Source: JAHFDS01 sp964593795 (lineage in GTDB: Bacteria > Myxococcota_A > Polyangia > JAHFDS01). Taken from it: 64,000 nucleotides of DNA. The DNA lies in NCBI GenBank assembly GCA_964593795.1, contig CAZQJC010000095.1, forward strand, positions 62,001 to 126,000. Direction: 5' to 3'. The position numbers and the translations under genes are program-made. Shown one piece after another: positions 1 through 7,703 of the stretch; positions within the stretch are counted from its first letter, which is position 1, and the number at the start of each line of letters is the position of its first letter. The notes below the pieces were generated by a model, which saw nothing but the letters and a program-made list of their open reading frames with translations, had not been told where the DNA came from and did no database searches.

Positions 1-1032
1 GCCGCCCGACAGGCAGAAGCGCAGGCGCCCGCCGGTCACCTTCGCGAGGGCCGCGCCGCGCCGCGCGCGATCGGGCTCGGCGAGGGCCGCGTGCGCGAGC
101 TTCTCCCAGATCGTCGGGACGCTCATGAAGACGTCGGGGCGCACCTCCGGCAGCCGGGTCATCACGGTCGCCGGGTCGCACAGGTACGTGGTCCAGCCGA
201 GCGTGTTGCCGAGGCAGGCCTCGCCGAGGCCGAAGACGTGCGACATGGGGAGCCACAGGAGGTCCGTTCCGGTCTCGACCTCGGGGAGTTGTGCAGCGCA
301 ACATCGCAGCCAGTCGGCGCCGTTGCACGCCACGTTGCGGTGCGACAGCGGCACGCCCTTGGGGTTGCCCGACGTGCCGCTCGTGTAGAGCATCAGGCCC
401 GGCGCGTCGAGCGAGACCGCGTCCATGCGCCTCGCGAAGGCCGCCGGATCCTCGGCGTTGGCCGCCGAGCCGAACGCGAGCACGCGCGAGAAGCGCACCA
501 CCTTGTCCGCGACCTCGGTCGCGTCGGGGGTGGGCAGGCCGCGCTCCGCTCGCTCGGCGCGGACCCGCTCGGCGTCGAGCGCCTCGTCGAGGAGCACGAT
601 GCGCCGCACGCCCGCCAGGGCACCCCACCGCGCGAGCAGCCGGTCGAGGAGCACCCGCGTGTCCACGAAGACGACGCGCGCGTCGGCGTGCTCGATGACG
701 TACGCCGCCTGGTCCGCCGTGGACGCCGGGTAGACGGGCACCACGACGCCGCCCACGGCCTGGATGGCCATCGCGGCGCTGATCCACTCCACCCTGTTGG
801 GCGCGTAGATGGCCGCTCGATCGCCGGCAGAGAGCGCAGGGCCGACCGGGGCAGCGGCGGCGAGCCAGGCGCTCGTGTCGCGGACCTCGTCGGCGAAGGC
901 ACCCCAGGTGACGGCGCGCCAGTCGCCCGTCGGGGTCGGCACGAAGAAGCGAGGGCGCGCTCGGCGCTCCTCCAGGCGATCGAAGATCGCGCGGGGGGCG
1001 ATGCGGGGCTCGAGGAAAGGCGTCGGATCCAT
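1..1032 (-). CDS. Acyl-CoA synthetase (AMP-forming), cut by left edge
   Basis: Activates a carboxylic acid to its CoA thioester through an acyl-adenylate. The first 344 residues lie in the window; the C-terminal part is outside. The adenylate-forming P-loop motif YTSGTSGNPKG is at about residues 216-226, and the fold motif around LPMSHVFG (261-268) is of the long-chain fatty acyl-CoA ligase type. The start is an ATG with AGGAGA five to six bases upstream. It is the last visible gene of a seven-gene leftward operon that begins at the PhaR-type promoter near 6940, so the likely job is activation of a fatty or hydroxy acid feeding PHA metabolism. Family assignment is firm; the substrate is inferred. 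A PhaR-type 15-mer lies inside the coding region. Confidence 0.9.
   Translation of the reverse strand, partial: MDPTPFLEPRIAPRAIFDRLEERRARPRFFVPTPTGDWRAVTWGAFADEVRDTSAWLAAAAPVGPALSAGDRAAIYAPNRVEWISAAMAIQAVGGVVVPVYPASTADQAAYVIEHADARVVFVDTRVLLDRLLARWGALAGVRRIVLLDEALDAERVRAERAERGLPTPDATEVADKVVRFSRVLAFGSAANAEDPAAFARRMDAVSLDAPGLMLYTSGTSGNPKGVPLSHRNVACNGADWLRCCAAQLPEVETGTDLLWLPMSHVFGLGEACLGNTLGWTTYLCDPATVMTRLPEVRPDVFMSVPTIWEKLAHAALAEPDRARRGAALAKVTGGRLRFCLSGG
289..303. promoter_or_regulatory. PhaR-type 15-mer inside the acyl-CoA synthetase
   Basis: TTGTGC-AGC-GCAACA, within the coding region. Confidence 0.5.
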
Positions 1033-1057
1033 GAGGTCTCCTGTCGACGGCGGTCGG

Positions 1058-1351
1058 TCAGCGTCCGGGGCGCTGCGCGTCGGCGAGCTGCTCCTCGAGG
1101 TCGAGGATGCGCGACTGGAGCTGGTTGAGCATGTGGAGCGCGCGCTCCTGGTCGCGCTTGGTGGGAAGGCCCATCGAGCCCCAGAGGGCGGCGAGGGTCT
1201 TGTCGCTCTGGGCCTTGCCGCGCATGAGCGCCGTCATCATCGCCCCGGCCGGCTCGAGCACGAGCGGGCTCTGCATCCACTCCTCGAGCAGCTTGGCCGT
1301 CGCGGACTCCCACACGTCGAAGCTCTTCTTCCAGTCGTCCCAGCCGATCAT
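1058..1351 (-). CDS. Small PhaE-like / PHA-granule-associated protein
   Basis: A 97-residue protein. The N-terminus is Trp-rich (WDDW, then W residues at 14 and 25). A GLPTKRDQ segment near 61-68 precedes a C-terminal amphipathic, probably coiled-coil helix (about 69-92). This layout, a GxPT/S turn then a heptad-like helix, resembles the C-terminal end of the class III PHA synthase subunit PhaE and related granule proteins. It is far shorter than a full PhaE (roughly 350 residues). The synthase encoded at 8013 is class III-sized and would need such a partner. The gene sits 15 bases after lipoprotein B and 25 bases before the acyl-CoA synthetase. The assignment is tentative; a general phasin-like role is the main alternative. 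Confidence 0.55.
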   Translation of the reverse strand: MIGWDDWKKSFDVWESATAKLLEEWMQSPLVLEPAGAMMTALMRGKAQSDKTLAALWGSMGLPTKRDQERALHMLNQLQSRILDLEEQLADAQRPGR

Positions 1352-1366
1352 CTCGTCCTCCGTTCG

Positions 1367-2203
1367 TCAGAAACCAAGGCGGCGAACCTCGGCCGCCGTC
1401 GTGAAATCCTCGGCGGGCTCGTCGTCGCGCGACATCACGCGGGCGACCTCGCCGAGGCACTCGAACATCCATTGCACCTGCCGCCGCGTGCGCGGGTTGC
1501 CCGCCGCCGGCGCCACCGTCACGAGGGTCCTCACGCGGAGCGCCTGCGTGACCTCCACGTCCGGGAGCACCACGCGCCCGGACCCGTCGACCCGCACCTC
1601 GTAGCGATCCTCGCCGACGTACGGCAGGCCCTGCAGCGTGCCCGCCGTGATGCGCCCGGTCTCCGTGAAGGCGCGCTCGGGCGTCACAGGGAAGCGCAGC
1701 ACGGCGACCGGACGGTCGTACGCGAGCAGCGTCTTCCCCTCCGGGGGCGCGGCCTCCGAGGACGCGACGCCATGCAGCCACACCGCGCCGTCGTCCTGCG
1801 AGTAGACACCCTCGATCTTCCCGTCTCGGTCCACGGGCGTGACGAACGTGGCCCCGGGGAAGGACGCCCGATACCAGCGGTCGGCGATCGCCCGGGGTCC
1901 GAGGGCGACCCGGGCGTCGTCGGCGCTCGCCGTGAAGTCCCACACGCGCCGGCCGCCCTCGTCGGCCGCGCCCGCGACGTCGACCGAACGCGGCTGGTCT
2001 GCGGGCGAGAGCAGGTACGAGGCGCTCGCGCCGAGCGCCGGCTGGAGCTCCCGCGCCTCGATCTTGCCGTCGAGGTCGGGTAGACAGCCGAGGACGCCCG
2101 GGCCCGACGCCGCACCGGTCGGTGTCCGGTTCTCGCCGCACGCGGCCATCGCGAGCATGGCCACGAGCGTGGTGCAGCGCAGCATGCGGCGGTCAGAACG
2201 CAT
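1367..2203 (-). CDS. Lipoprotein B, paralogue of the lipoprotein at 4729-5670
   Basis: 278 residues with a type II signal peptide (Arg-rich start, hydrophobic stretch, lipobox AMAAC, Cys22). No known family was recognised. It is clearly paralogous to lipoprotein A in the same operon. Both share a WDF/WDL motif, a central W(Y/F)xA(S/R)(F/Y)P motif, a hydrophobic VLxFP strand, and a nearly identical C-terminus around SRDxEPxExFTxAxEVRRL. The start overlaps the end of the barrel gene by 11 bases and has GAGG seven bases upstream. A PhaR-type 15-mer overlaps the signal-peptide codons. A periplasmic or outer-membrane partner of the adjacent barrel and hydrolase is plausible but inferred. Confidence 0.85.
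   Translation of the reverse strand: MRSDRRMLRCTTLVAMLAMAACGENRTPTGAASGPGVLGCLPDLDGKIEARELQPALGASASYLLSPADQPRSVDVAGAADEGGRRVWDFTASADDARVALGPRAIADRWYRASFPGATFVTPVDRDGKIEGVYSQDDGAVWLHGVASSEAAPPEGKTLLAYDRPVAVLRFPVTPERAFTETGRITAGTLQGLPYVGEDRYEVRVDGSGRVVLPDVEVTQALRVRTLVTVAPAAGNPRTRRQVQWMFECLGEVARVMSRDDEPAEDFTTAAEVRRLGF
2170..2184. promoter_or_regulatory. PhaR-type 15-mer at the lipoprotein B start
   Basis: TGGTGC-AGC-GCAGCA, in the signal-peptide codons. Confidence 0.4.
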
Positions 2204-3809
2204 AGACCAGCCTCACGCGGATGAGCTGCGCCGGGCGCGCGCCGAGCCGCAGCGTGGGGTTGTCGAGGCCGGCCAGGGGGAACAGGACCGCGTGCTCGAG
2301 CGCGGCCGAGAGCCCGTCGCGGCTCTGGTACACGAGGGTGGGGTCGATCTCCACGCCGAGGGGCCGCTGCCCGCCGGGCGCCGAGCGCTCTTCCATCGCG
2401 AAGGAGGCCACGGCGGCCAGGCTCGCCGACAGCGTCCCGACGTCCGCGGAGGCCAGCCGCACCCGCATGTGCGGTCGCACGTACAGCGCGTCGGTCACCG
2501 TGCCGACGATCTCGCGCCAGAGGATCCGGTCGATCCGGTAGTCCGTGTGGAAGCGGAAGTTGTCGACCCGCGCGTCCCGCGGCGGGATGGTCTGCGCCCC
2601 GTCGAGGTCGCCGGCCTGGGGCGCGCGCGCGGCCGGATCCGGGTAGACGCCGAACCCCGGCGCGGGATCGCCGCTGGCGTAGCCGGCGTCGATGCCGGCG
2701 CCGAGGCGATCCTCGGGCGCCCCGAGCTCGCTCTCGAGCGCGGCCCCGAGCTGCCTCGTCTCGACCGGCTTCGGCAGGAGCACGCCCGGGATCAGAGAAG
2801 GCTGATCGATGCCTCCCAGGATCGCGGCGAGCTCGAGCTCGATCCGGGCGGCGGGACCCACGACGCGCAGCCAGCCGTCGAGGGCGGTGGCGCGCAGGCC
2901 GCGCGCCATCGAGACCTGGCTCGAGGGGCCGGGCTCCGCGACCGGCAGGTAGCTCGCCGGGACGTCCTCGTCCTGCCAGCGGTGGGATACGTACGCGCCG
3001 TAGTCGATCGTCCACTTGTCGGCGCGCCGTCGCCGGTCGAGCGAGGCGTCGGTGCGGTAGCGCAGCATCGCGAAGGTCACCGTGCGCGCGTCGTCCGCGG
3101 GATCGAGGTCCACCGTCCGGGTGGCCACGCGCCGCGCCGCGTAGGGCCCGCTCGCCGAGAAGTCGTAGGCGAGGGCGAAGATGTGACCGAAGAGCGGCGT
3201 GAGGAACGCGACGCGATCGGCCGAGTCGCCGGAGTCGCAGTCGGCGCAGTCTCCGCCGTTGGCGAGCATGCCGAGGCCCCAGTGCGAGCCCGTGCGCCCC
3301 GCGACGAGGACGCCGACGGGGGTGAGCGCCTCGCCGTAGGCGCGCTTGATGCGAAGCGCGCCGTCGGGCGACCGCTGCGAGCTCGTGGCGGCGGGCGTGC
3401 CCTCCGGCAGCGAGCCGAGGCCGACGTTGTCGAGCGCGTCGAGGCGCACCTTGACCGCCACCCCGGCCCCGGGCGCGTAGAACGCAAGGTCCGTGCGCAG
3501 GCGCAGGTCGGCGTGCGAGAGCCACTGCGAGGTGGGATCCGACGTCGCCACCGGGAAGAGGGGGCGCCCCGACGGGTCGAGGCCGCGATCCAGGTCGAGG
3601 TTGTACAGGCCCTCGGCGCGGACCCGCATGGCGCCGTGGAGCTCGAACGACGTCTCCTGGTGCGCGCGGATGTCCTGCCCGATGTCGGTGAACCCCGTCG
3701 CGTGGGCGGTGCCTCGCCCGAGCCCCCAGCATGCTGCAGCGCAACATGCGAGCCGCAGTCCCGCCCGCGCGCGCGTCCTTCGGCGCGTGCCCGTCGCGAG
3801 CCCGGTCAC
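2193..3809 (-). CDS. Outer-membrane beta-barrel protein, TIGR04551-like
   Basis: 538 residues from a GTG start that overlaps the stop of the upstream hydrolase gene (GTGA). It has a long positively charged signal peptide ending at AHA (about residue 37). The mature protein consists of alternating amphipathic strands and ends in aromatic/hydrophobic VRLVYAF, the usual outer-membrane barrel signature. The segment with WGLGMLANGGDC and a Cys-x2-Cys pair, and the overall size, recall the myxobacteria-restricted TIGR04551 family, whose function is not established. Within this operon it could be a channel for the products of the lipid-anchored hydrolase. That role is inference; outer-membrane location is well supported. 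Confidence 0.8.
   Translation of the reverse strand: MTGLATGTRRRTRARAGLRLACCAAACWGLGRGTAHATGFTDIGQDIRAHQETSFELHGAMRVRAEGLYNLDLDRGLDPSGRPLFPVATSDPTSQWLSHADLRLRTDLAFYAPGAGVAVKVRLDALDNVGLGSLPEGTPAATSSQRSPDGALRIKRAYGEALTPVGVLVAGRTGSHWGLGMLANGGDCADCDSGDSADRVAFLTPLFGHIFALAYDFSASGPYAARRVATRTVDLDPADDARTVTFAMLRYRTDASLDRRRRADKWTIDYGAYVSHRWQDEDVPASYLPVAEPGPSSQVSMARGLRATALDGWLRVVGPAARIELELAAILGGIDQPSLIPGVLLPKPVETRQLGAALESELGAPEDRLGAGIDAGYASGDPAPGFGVYPDPAARAPQAGDLDGAQTIPPRDARVDNFRFHTDYRIDRILWREIVGTVTDALYVRPHMRVRLASADVGTLSASLAAVASFAMEERSAPGGQRPLGVEIDPTLVYQSRDGLSAALEHAVLFPLAGLDNPTLRLGARPAQLIRVRLVYAF
3732..3746. promoter_or_regulatory. PhaR-type 15-mer at the barrel gene start
   Basis: TGCTGC-AGC-GCAACA, in the signal-peptide codons. 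Confidence 0.5.
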
Positions 3810-4732
3810 TGCGGGCTCCGCGGCGGGTGGAACCCGCGGAGGAAGCGAAGGAGGTCGTGCGTCGAGGCCGCCTCGGCCTCCATCATCGGGAAGTGGCCGC
3901 AGCGCGGATAGACGACGAGCTGCGCGTCGGGCAGGTCGCGCACGAGGCGCTCGCCGACCCGCAGCGTGGCGACGCGATCCTCGCGGCCCCACAGCAGGAG
4001 CGCTGGCTGCTTGACCTCCCGGTAGCGGGCCTCGACCTCGGCGTAGCGCTGGCCGCGCACCGCCGCGAGAGCCGCCGCCCGGGTGCCGGGCCGGTCGAGC
4101 GAGCGCTCGATGTCCTCCATCAGACGCTCGGGCAGCCGCGATGGGTCGAAGAAGGCCAGCGCCATGCGATCGTCCGGGCGCTCGTCGTAGAAGAGCGAGA
4201 AGAGCGCCTCACCGACCCCGGGCGCGCGCGCCCAGAGGAAGAACGAGGGGAGCTGCTCCTCGTAGACCCACGCGTCGTAGAGGGCGAGGCCACGCACACG
4301 GGCCGGTGCCCGCAGGGCCATCTCGAGGGCGACCGAGCTGCCCCAGGAGTGAGCGACGACGGCGGCGTCCTCCACGCCGAGCTGCGACAGGACGTCGAGG
4401 ACGAGCCGCGCCTGCTCTGCGGGCGAATAGTCGCCGACGGGACGGTCGGTCCAGCCGAAGCCCTTGAGGTCGAGCGAGATGACCCGGTAGCCAGCGCGGG
4501 CGAGCGCGGGCTGGACGCGGTCCCACGTCTCGAGCGACGAAGCGAACCCATGCAGGAGCACGAGCGCCGGGCCCTGGCCGGTGTCGCGGACCCTCACTCG
4601 CGCGCCGCGCGCCTCGCGGAAGGTCGCCTTGGCGGGCTCGCCGGGCATGGGCCCCTGGTGGAAGCCGACGCAGCCGACGGACAGGGCCGCGAAGAGGGCC
4701 GCCGTCGCCGGGAGGTGATGCAGGGCCGTCAC
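3806..4732 (-). CDS. Lipid-anchored alpha/beta-hydrolase
   Basis: 308 residues. The GTG start overlaps the previous stop. A lipoprotein signal with lipobox LSVGC (Cys21) puts the enzyme on a membrane facing the periplasm or cell surface. The hydrolase core follows: oxyanion HG motif (61-62), nucleophile elbow AHSWG with Ser129, acid in the WGRED segment, and a catalytic His in CGHFP near the end. Esters are the most likely substrates. The location in a PHA-linked operon with transporter, outer-membrane barrel and CoA ligase suggests hydrolysis of polymeric or oligomeric hydroxyacyl esters, but substrate specificity cannot be read from the sequence. Confidence 0.88.
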   Translation of the reverse strand: MTALHHLPATAALFAALSVGCVGFHQGPMPGEPAKATFREARGARVRVRDTGQGPALVLLHGFASSLETWDRVQPALARAGYRVISLDLKGFGWTDRPVGDYSPAEQARLVLDVLSQLGVEDAAVVAHSWGSSVALEMALRAPARVRGLALYDAWVYEEQLPSFFLWARAPGVGEALFSLFYDERPDDRMALAFFDPSRLPERLMEDIERSLDRPGTRAAALAAVRGQRYAEVEARYREVKQPALLLWGREDRVATLRVGERLVRDLPDAQLVVYPRCGHFPMMEAEAASTHDLLRFLRGFHPPRSPQ

Positions 4733-5670
4733 GGCGTCAGCCTCCGGACCTCGCTCGCGAGCGTGAACTCCTCGAGCGGCTCGTTGTCGCGAGAGGACAC
4801 GATGCCCACGGTGCCGTAGCACTCGCCCTCGAACGTGAAGGTGCGAATGGTCGTCACTTGCAGGCCAATGGTGCGCTGCAACACGGTCCGGACGCGCTGC
4901 ACCGGGAACTCGCCGTAGGGCGTGGCGAGGACCCCGTTCGCGTCGACGAGCGAGTCGTAAGCCTCGTTGTAGAAGAGCGTGGCGCCGAGGATGCGCCCGG
5001 TCACCATCGTGCTGGTGGTCCACCGCGCGCCGGCTCGGAGCGGGAACTGCAGCACGACGACCGGCGGCGCGTAGTGGATCTCGGTCGCCGCGGGGCCGTC
5101 CGCTGGCGACACCACGCCGAGCAGCGAGAGGGCCTCCTCAGTCACCTGGAAGACGCCGAGCAGGTCCTGGGTCTGCGAGAGCCGCGTGGCATAGGAGGCG
5201 GTCGGGTATCGCGCCGCGAACCACTGGCCGGCGGGCGCGACCGTCACCGTCTCGACGCGCTCGTCGCCCGGCAGCATCGCCGACAGGTCCCAGCGCCGGG
5301 TCCCGTCGGCCTGCCGCTGGCCCGCCGTGCTCACCGTCACGCCCAGGCCGACGCGGAACGGGGCGCGCAGGTCCGGGCCCAGGGTCACCTCGCGGCGCTC
5401 GATGACGCCGTCGTGGTTCGTGCAGGCGGGCGCGGCGTCCGGAGGCAGCGAGGTCCGCCCGTCGGTCCCGGAGTCGGCGCGCACCGCGCCGTCGCGCTCG
5501 GGGCGCGCCGCGTCCGCGGGGCCACCGGCCGGGCCGGGGGCGCAGGTGCCGTCGATGCGGCACGTGCCCGAGGCGCAGTCGGCGCTGACACGACACTCGC
5601 GCTCGTGGGCGGAGCACGCGAGGGACGCGCACGCGAGGGTCGTGGCCACGAGGACGAGGAACCGCACCAT
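4729..5670 (-). CDS. Lipoprotein A, Cys-rich N-terminus, paralogue of 1367-2203
   Basis: 313 residues. The signal peptide ends in a lipobox ASLAC. The mature N-terminus has a small Cys-rich knot (five Cys in about 20 residues, of the ECRxSADCxSGTC type) and then a Pro/Ala/Asp linker to about residue 75. The remaining 230 residues are homologous to lipoprotein B, including the SRDNEPLEEFTLASEVRRL C-terminus. The ATG overlaps the MFS stop by one base (TGATG) and its own stop overlaps the hydrolase GTG, so translation is probably coupled. No known domain was recognised. Two diverged copies in one operon suggest a heteromeric or two-sided envelope component. Confidence 0.85.
   Translation of the reverse strand: MVRFLVLVATTLACASLACSAHERECRVSADCASGTCRIDGTCAPGPAGGPADAARPERDGAVRADSGTDGRTSLPPDAAPACTNHDGVIERREVTLGPDLRAPFRVGLGVTVSTAGQRQADGTRRWDLSAMLPGDERVETVTVAPAGQWFAARYPTASYATRLSQTQDLLGVFQVTEEALSLLGVVSPADGPAATEIHYAPPVVVLQFPLRAGARWTTSTMVTGRILGATLFYNEAYDSLVDANGVLATPYGEFPVQRVRTVLQRTIGLQVTTIRTFTFEGECYGTVGIVSSRDNEPLEEFTLASEVRRLTP
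4869..4883. promoter_or_regulatory. PhaR-type 15-mer inside lipoprotein A
   Basis: TGGTGC-GCT-GCAACA, near the 3' end of the gene. Confidence 0.5.
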
Positions 5671-6893
5671 CACACCATCATCGCCGGATCCGGGTGCGCC
5701 GTGCCGACGGTCGTCGTCTGGCCGCTCGTTCGCGGCTCCCCCAGGCGGAGCGCCGGCAGCACGATCGCGAGGTGCAGGAGCGCCAGCAGGCCGAGGGGCG
5801 CGGAGGTCCCGTAGGGTGCCAGCGCGCCGGCCGCGATCGGCAGGACCGCTCCGCCGAGCTGCCCCACGAGGACGAGGAGCCCGAGCGCCGCGCCGATGCG
5901 CGCCGGGCCGATGCCCGGGAGCTCGAGCGGCAGCGACAGGAGCAGGGGAGCCACCGCGCCACCGCCCACGGCGGCCACGAGGAGGAGGCCGAGGTGGCTC
6001 GGCGCCAGGGCCAGCGCGCCGAGCGCGAGCGCCGCGACCGTGGGGCCCACGACGAAGAACAGCCGCCGAGTCCCGAGCCGATCCGAGAGCCAGGGCCCGA
6101 GCGCGTTCGCGATTGCTGCGGCGCACAACCAGGCCGCGAGCGCCGTCCCCACCCGGCTCGCCGGCATGCCGCCCTCCAGCAGGGCCCGCGGCAGGACGCC
6201 GAGCGCCGCGAGGTAGCTGCCGAACAGCAGAAAGTGCATCACCGCGACGAGCCGCAGCCCGCGGTGCCGGGCGAGGATCGCGAACGCGCGCAGCGGCGCC
6301 CCGTGCCCCCCCGCGCCGGCCACCTGGCGGTCCCGCGCCAGGAGGAGCCATCCGAGCGCGGCGAGCCCGAGGCACCCCGCGATGAGGAACGTCAGCGGGC
6401 GCCAGCCGCCGACGGCGCTGGCGAGGGGGGCGGCGGCGAGCAGCATCGAGGCCGTGCCGAGGGTGTAGGCGAGAAGCGCCAGGCCGTTGGCCCGCGCCAC
6501 GCGCTGCGCGGGCAGGTGAGCCGCGAGGAGCTTGGGGATCGCCGGGGAGCAGAGCCCCACGTGGATCCCGAACGCCAGCATCGCGAGCGCGAGCGACCAC
6601 GGGCCGACGGCCAGCGCACGGGCGACACACGCGAGCGCGCCGAGGACGAGGGCCGCTCCGGCCACGCGGCGCGGGCCCAGGCGATCGACGAGAGCTCCGC
6701 CCACCGGGGCCGACAGCGCGATGCCCAGGGACGCAGCGCCCCAGACCACTCCGCCCATCCCGTGCGACAGCCCGAGCTCGCCGGCGACGCGGGGCAGGAG
6801 CGGAGGCAGCGAGGACCAGCCGAGGCCCCCTCCCACTCCGTGGGCGAGGGCGCAGGCGAGGAGCGCACGAGTGGGAGCGGCGGGGGACGTCAT
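5670..6893 (-). CDS. MFS transporter, first gene of the PHA-linked leftward operon
   Basis: 407 residues with about twelve hydrophobic segments and the loop 2-3 MFS motif GxxxDRLGPRR (and DRLGTRR in the second half). It is likely a CynX/NimT- or organic-acid-type major facilitator. A longer frame begins at 6917, but that ATG lies inside an operator palindrome. The ATG at 6893 has GAGGAGG about eight bases upstream and is preferred. Transcription probably starts near 6930 from a TTGACA/TAGATC promoter flanked by two PhaR-type palindromes. Given its neighbours (ester hydrolase, CoA ligase, PHA genes) it may import hydroxy or fatty acids; export is the alternative. Confidence 0.88.
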   Translation of the reverse strand: MTSPAAPTRALLACALAHGVGGGLGWSSLPPLLPRVAGELGLSHGMGGVVWGAASLGIALSAPVGGALVDRLGPRRVAGAALVLGALACVARALAVGPWSLALAMLAFGIHVGLCSPAIPKLLAAHLPAQRVARANGLALLAYTLGTASMLLAAAPLASAVGGWRPLTFLIAGCLGLAALGWLLLARDRQVAGAGGHGAPLRAFAILARHRGLRLVAVMHFLLFGSYLAALGVLPRALLEGGMPASRVGTALAAWLCAAAIANALGPWLSDRLGTRRLFFVVGPTVAALALGALALAPSHLGLLLVAAVGGGAVAPLLLSLPLELPGIGPARIGAALGLLVLVGQLGGAVLPIAAGALAPYGTSAPLGLLALLHLAIVLPALRLGEPRTSGQTTTVGTAHPDPAMMV

Positions 6894-6909
6894 CGCGGAA
6901 CCTCCTCGA

Positions 6910-6924
6910 TGTTGCATCGCAACA
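6910..6924. promoter_or_regulatory. PhaR-type operator D (downstream site of MFS promoter)
   Basis: Perfect inverted repeat TGTTGC-ATC-GCAACA. It begins 11 bases after the -10 box of the leftward promoter and covers the start of the transcript. This is where a repressor would block promoter clearance. Confidence 0.75.
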
Positions 6925-6935
6925 ATCGTGGACTG

Positions 6936-6964
6936 GATCTATGCCGCCGAGACGGGAGTGTCAA
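6936..6964 (-). promoter_or_regulatory. Sigma70-type promoter of the MFS/lipoprotein/ligase operon
   Basis: On the minus strand, TTGACA (6964-6959), a 17-base spacer and TAGATC (6941-6936). It is bracketed by operators E and D, in the same layout as the phasin promoter at 7662-7690. Confidence 0.75.
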
Positions 6965-6971
6965 GAGCAAT

Positions 6972-6986
6972 TGTTGCGGCGCACCA
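6972..6986. promoter_or_regulatory. PhaR-type operator E (between MFS promoter and phaR)
   Basis: TGTTGC-GGC-GCACCA, extended by ATTG/CAAT outer arms. It ends seven bases upstream of the leftward -35. On the other strand it lies over the expected -35 position of phaR, so one site could serve both directions and autoregulation. Confidence 0.7.
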
Positions 6987-6999
6987 ATCCGAGGGGCTG

Positions 7000-7005
7000 T
7001 AGACT
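7000..7005 (+). promoter_or_regulatory. Putative -10 box of phaR (leaderless)
   Basis: TAGACT ends eight bases before the phaR ATG, and no Shine-Dalgarno lies in the usual window. A transcript starting at or just before the ATG is likely. No good -35 is visible; operator E overlaps that position. Confidence 0.45.
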
Positions 7006-7013
7006 CGTCACCA

Positions 7014-7583
7014 ATGGCCATCCTGTTCAAGAAGTACCCGAACCGTCGCCTGTACGACACGACGCTGTCCCGCTACGTGACCCTCGAGGAGCTCGCGGAG
7101 ACGATCCGCCGGGGCCGCGACGTCGTGGTCGAGGACGCGAACACCTCCGAGGACCTCACGCAGCAGACCCTCGCGCAGATCATCCTCGAGGGGCGGGGGG
7201 CGGCCCGCCTCCTCCCGGTGCCGCTGCTCGTCCAGCTCATCCGCCTCGGAGACGAGGCGCTGGCCGAGTTCATGGGCCGCTACGTCGCGTGGGCGCTCGA
7301 GGTGTACACGCGCGTCCGGCAGGGCATGCAGGCCCTGCCGTGGTCGCCGTTCGGTGGTGGCGGCGCGCTCAGCCTGGGCCTGCCCGCGGCGCTCTCGGGC
7401 CTCGCCGGCCCCTGGAGCAGCCCGCCCTCGCAGAGCGCGCCCCCGCCGGCGTCCCCGCCGCCGCAGGCCCAGCCCGTCCCTCCACCGCCTCCTGCACCGG
7501 TGGACGACCTGGCCGCGCTCCGCAAGGAGCTGGAGGCGCTCAAGAAGCAGGTCGGCCGGAAGCCCCGCAAGAAGAAGGCCTGA
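7014..7583 (+). CDS. phaR: PHA accumulation regulator PhaR
   Basis: 189 residues. Residues 2-60 match the PHB/PHA accumulation regulator DNA-binding domain: KKYPNRRLYDT near the N-terminus, then the YVTLEEL and TSEDLTQQTLAQIILE helices. A PHB_acc-type segment follows (about 65-105). The C-terminal third is Pro/Ala-rich and ends in a Lys/Arg-rich tail (KPRKKKA). Known PhaR proteins repress phasin and other PHA genes and are released by binding to nascent polymer or granules. The ATG follows a -10-like box directly. Perfect TGTTGC-N3-GCAACA palindromes flank the two neighbouring operon promoters and are the obvious operator candidates. Confidence 0.95.
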   Translation: MAILFKKYPNRRLYDTTLSRYVTLEELAETIRRGRDVVVEDANTSEDLTQQTLAQIILEGRGAARLLPVPLLVQLIRLGDEALAEFMGRYVAWALEVYTRVRQGMQALPWSPFGGGGALSLGLPAALSGLAGPWSSPPSQSAPPPASPPPQAQPVPPPPPAPVDDLAALRKELEALKKQVGRKPRKKKA

Positions 7584-7634
7584 GGATTCGTCGCAAGGAC
7601 CCTCCATCCGTGCTCGCGCGCGGCGGTTCCCTTT

Positions 7635-7659
7635 CGAAATGTTGCGCTGCAACATTTCG
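7635..7659. promoter_or_regulatory. PhaR-type operator F (upstream site of phasin promoter)
   Basis: The best palindrome in the window: two perfect 11-base arms (CGAAATGTTGC and its complement) around GCT. The 15-base core is 7640-7654. It ends seven bases before the TTGACA box. Confidence 0.85.
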
Positions 7660-7661
7660 CC

Positions 7662-7690
7662 TTGACACCACGAGGGCTCGGACCTAGGTT
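7662..7690 (+). promoter_or_regulatory. Sigma70-type promoter of the phasin-phaC-reductase-esterase operon
   Basis: TTGACA (7662-7667), a 17-base spacer and TAGGTT (7685-7690), with the transcript expected to start near 7697. Operators F and G flank it. Confidence 0.85.
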
Positions 7691-7703
7691 GCTCTTGCGC
7701 CGA

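Noticed and set aside
6894..6917. Earlier MFS start at 6917
   Set aside because: The ATG lies within the perfect TGTTGC-N3-GCAACA operator; the one at 6893 follows GAGGAGG.
5694..7013. Plus-strand frame extending phaR upstream
   Set aside because: It is antisense to the MFS gene; the PhaR family N-terminus begins exactly at the ATG at 7014.
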